Made by a program: the position numbers and the translations under genes
Shown here: piece after piece, positions 5,591-6,792 of the stretch
Position numbering within the stretch: the stretch's first letter is position 1
How the letters are laid out: each line of letters starts with the position of its first letter
NCBI GenBank assembly: GCA_013362385.1
Contig: JABFWC010000375.1
Span: 1-6,792, forward strand
Origin: Pseudarthrobacter sp.
Lineage (GTDB): Bacteria; Actinomycetota; Actinomycetes; Actinomycetales; Micrococcaceae
Direction of reading: 5' to 3'
DNA: 6,792 nt
Notes under the pieces: generated by a model
Told to the model about the DNA's origin: nothing
What the model saw: only the letters and a program-made list of their open reading frames with translations
The model's database searches: none

Positions 5591-6792
5591 CCTCGCCATC
5601 CCCAGCAGGCGCGCGAAGATCCGCTCACCGTCGTCGGCGATTCCGTCATGGTGGAAGTCGGCGGTTTCCCAGACCTGGAGCCCGCGGACGGCAGCGGCCG
5701 TCTCGAGGGAAAGGTCCCGGTCCACGTAGATGTCGTCCGAGTAGACCGCCGCGGCCACGGGGACCCGGTTTCCGGCCAGCCTTTGCGGGTCGTACAGCGG
5801 CTTCCAGTCGTCTTTCGCGGCGAGGAGCCCGGCCGCTTCACGCAGCGGCTGCAGCGCAGGATCCTGCTCGAAGTACCAGGGGTAGACCATTTCGCCGGTG
5901 AGCAGCAGCGGCTCGGCGTCGGGGCGGAACTGCGGATATTCCCCGAGGACCCGCCATGCGGACCAGCCGGTGGCCGGTCCCTGCCCGTAGATGGACTCAT
6001 GCATCAGCGCATAGAGGGGATTGGAGCGCCGTGAGACGATGCCTTGGACCTGTTCCAGGAACGTGTCGGAAAGCCGGTGGCCGGCCGCGGTCTCCACGAA
6101 GGCATCCTCCAGCAGGTAATGGAGGTTGTCCACCCGGGTGTTGCCGCCCAGGAACGCGCCCACCATCTGGAACCGCTCCACGGTGAGGGGTGAGCCGTCG
6201 GGCAGGACTTCCGGGGTGGAACGCAAATGCGCGGCGATCCGTTCAACAACGTTCCGGTCCTCCGGGTACCAGCCGAAGTATTCGGCGTTCCGGGCTGCCA
6301 CCCGCCGAAAGGTGGCACGATACACCCGGTCCGCGCTGCCGGTGAGCGGCGCCAGGCCGCCGGTGATCAACGCTTCCCGGATGCCTTCGGGAGCGAAGGA
6401 AAGGTAGGTCAGCGCGCAAAAACCGCCATAGCTCTGCCCGTAGATGGTCCAGGGCGCGGATCCGAGCGCGGCGCGTATCAGTTCGGCGTCGGCCACGATC
6501 GAATCGGCCCGGAAATGCTCGAGGTAGGCGGCCTGTTCGGCCGCGGATCCCCGGCGCGGCAGGGTATGCCGGTCAATAGGGGTGGACAGGCCGGTTCCCC
6601 TCTGGTCCAGCATCAGGATGCGGAAGTCCTGGGCCGCGGCCTTGCCCCAGCCGCCCAGTGAACCCCACCGGTTGCCCCGTCCGCCGGGACCGCCCTGCAG
6701 GAAGAGGAGCCAGGGCAGCCGCGCGGCGGCTTCCTCGCTGTGGTTCGCGGACACGTAGTCCCTGGCGAAGACGGTAATGGTCTCCCCGGATC
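5576..6792 (-). CDS. Prolyl aminopeptidase (proline iminopeptidase), peptidase S33, 5' end outside window
   Basis: The frame is open to the right edge, so the N-terminus is missing; 404 residues are visible, starting SGETITVFARDYVSANH. A GTG at 6754 is in frame but internal, since family sequence already runs upstream of it. This is an alpha/beta-hydrolase of the S33 family, which removes N-terminal proline from peptides, probably in the cytoplasm. Visible features: the oxyanion-loop LFLQGGPGG (29-37), LDQRGTGLS (61-69), the nucleophile elbow GQSYGG (118-123) with Ser120, and SDDIYVD (351-357), which probably holds the acid. FHHDG (379-383) has H381 as the likely catalytic histidine, followed by the family's GERIFARL tail. 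Numbering counts from the first complete codon at the window edge. The first motif residue is Gln rather than the more common His of HGGPG, which is seen in this longer subfamily. Substrate specificity within S33 cannot be settled by eye. It converges on the MFS gene and shares 15 bp with it. Confidence 0.88.
   Translation of the reverse strand, partial: SGETITVFARDYVSANHSEEAAARLPWLLFLQGGPGGRGNRWGSLGGWGKAAAQDFRILMLDQRGTGLSTPIDRHTLPRRGSAAEQAAYLEHFRADSIVADAELIRAALGSAPWTIYGQSYGGFCALTYLSFAPEGIREALITGGLAPLTGSADRVYRATFRRVAARNAEYFGWYPEDRNVVERIAAHLRSTPEVLPDGSPLTVERFQMVGAFLGGNTRVDNLHYLLEDAFVETAAGHRLSDTFLEQVQGIVSRRSNPLYALMHESIYGQGPATGWSAWRVLGEYPQFRPDAEPLLLTGEMVYPWYFEQDPALQPLREAAGLLAAKDDWKPLYDPQRLAGNRVPVAAAVYSDDIYVDRDLSLETAAAVRGLQVWETADFHHDGIADDGERIFARLLGMARSDGR

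Overview
The window is an ordinary chromosomal stretch of a high-GC Gram-positive bacterium. Overall base composition, codon use, the CoaE-GrpB fusion next to uvrB, and TAnnnT promoters placed for leaderless mRNAs all point to Actinobacteria. By general resemblance of the proteins I would guess the Micrococcaceae (Arthrobacter or Pseudarthrobacter type), but this is inference. I see no insertion sequence, phage gene, CRISPR array, tRNA or rRNA.

Layout, left to right. The 3' part of coaE (dephospho-CoA kinase fused to a GrpB/UPF0157 domain) runs in from the left edge and ends at 702. After 76 bp comes a complete uvrB (779-2902), the damage-recognition helicase of nucleotide excision repair, apparently on a leaderless transcript. 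The 188 bp between uvrB and the next gene are almost wholly a yybP-ykoY (manganese) riboswitch. It precedes a TerC/Alx-family membrane protein (3091-4119), the classic target of this riboswitch. A 14-bp perfect hairpin (4146-4178) closes that unit. A second leaderless-type promoter then drives a 12-TM-type major facilitator transporter (4229-5590). On the opposite strand a prolyl aminopeptidase (peptidase S33) runs in from the right edge and ends at 5576, overlapping the transporter's last codons by 15 bp tail to tail.

The genes do not form one pathway. coaE and uvrB are housekeeping neighbours, as in mycobacteria. The riboswitch and TerC gene are a self-contained manganese-homeostasis unit, while the transporter and peptidase are independent genes meeting convergently. 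The most informative points are the riboswitch, with a visible alternative pairing that would cover the TerC ribosome binding site, the resulting correction of the TerC start to 3091, and an unexplained perfect 11-bp inverted repeat inside the GrpB coding region. I did not find evidence of an undescribed multi-gene system.
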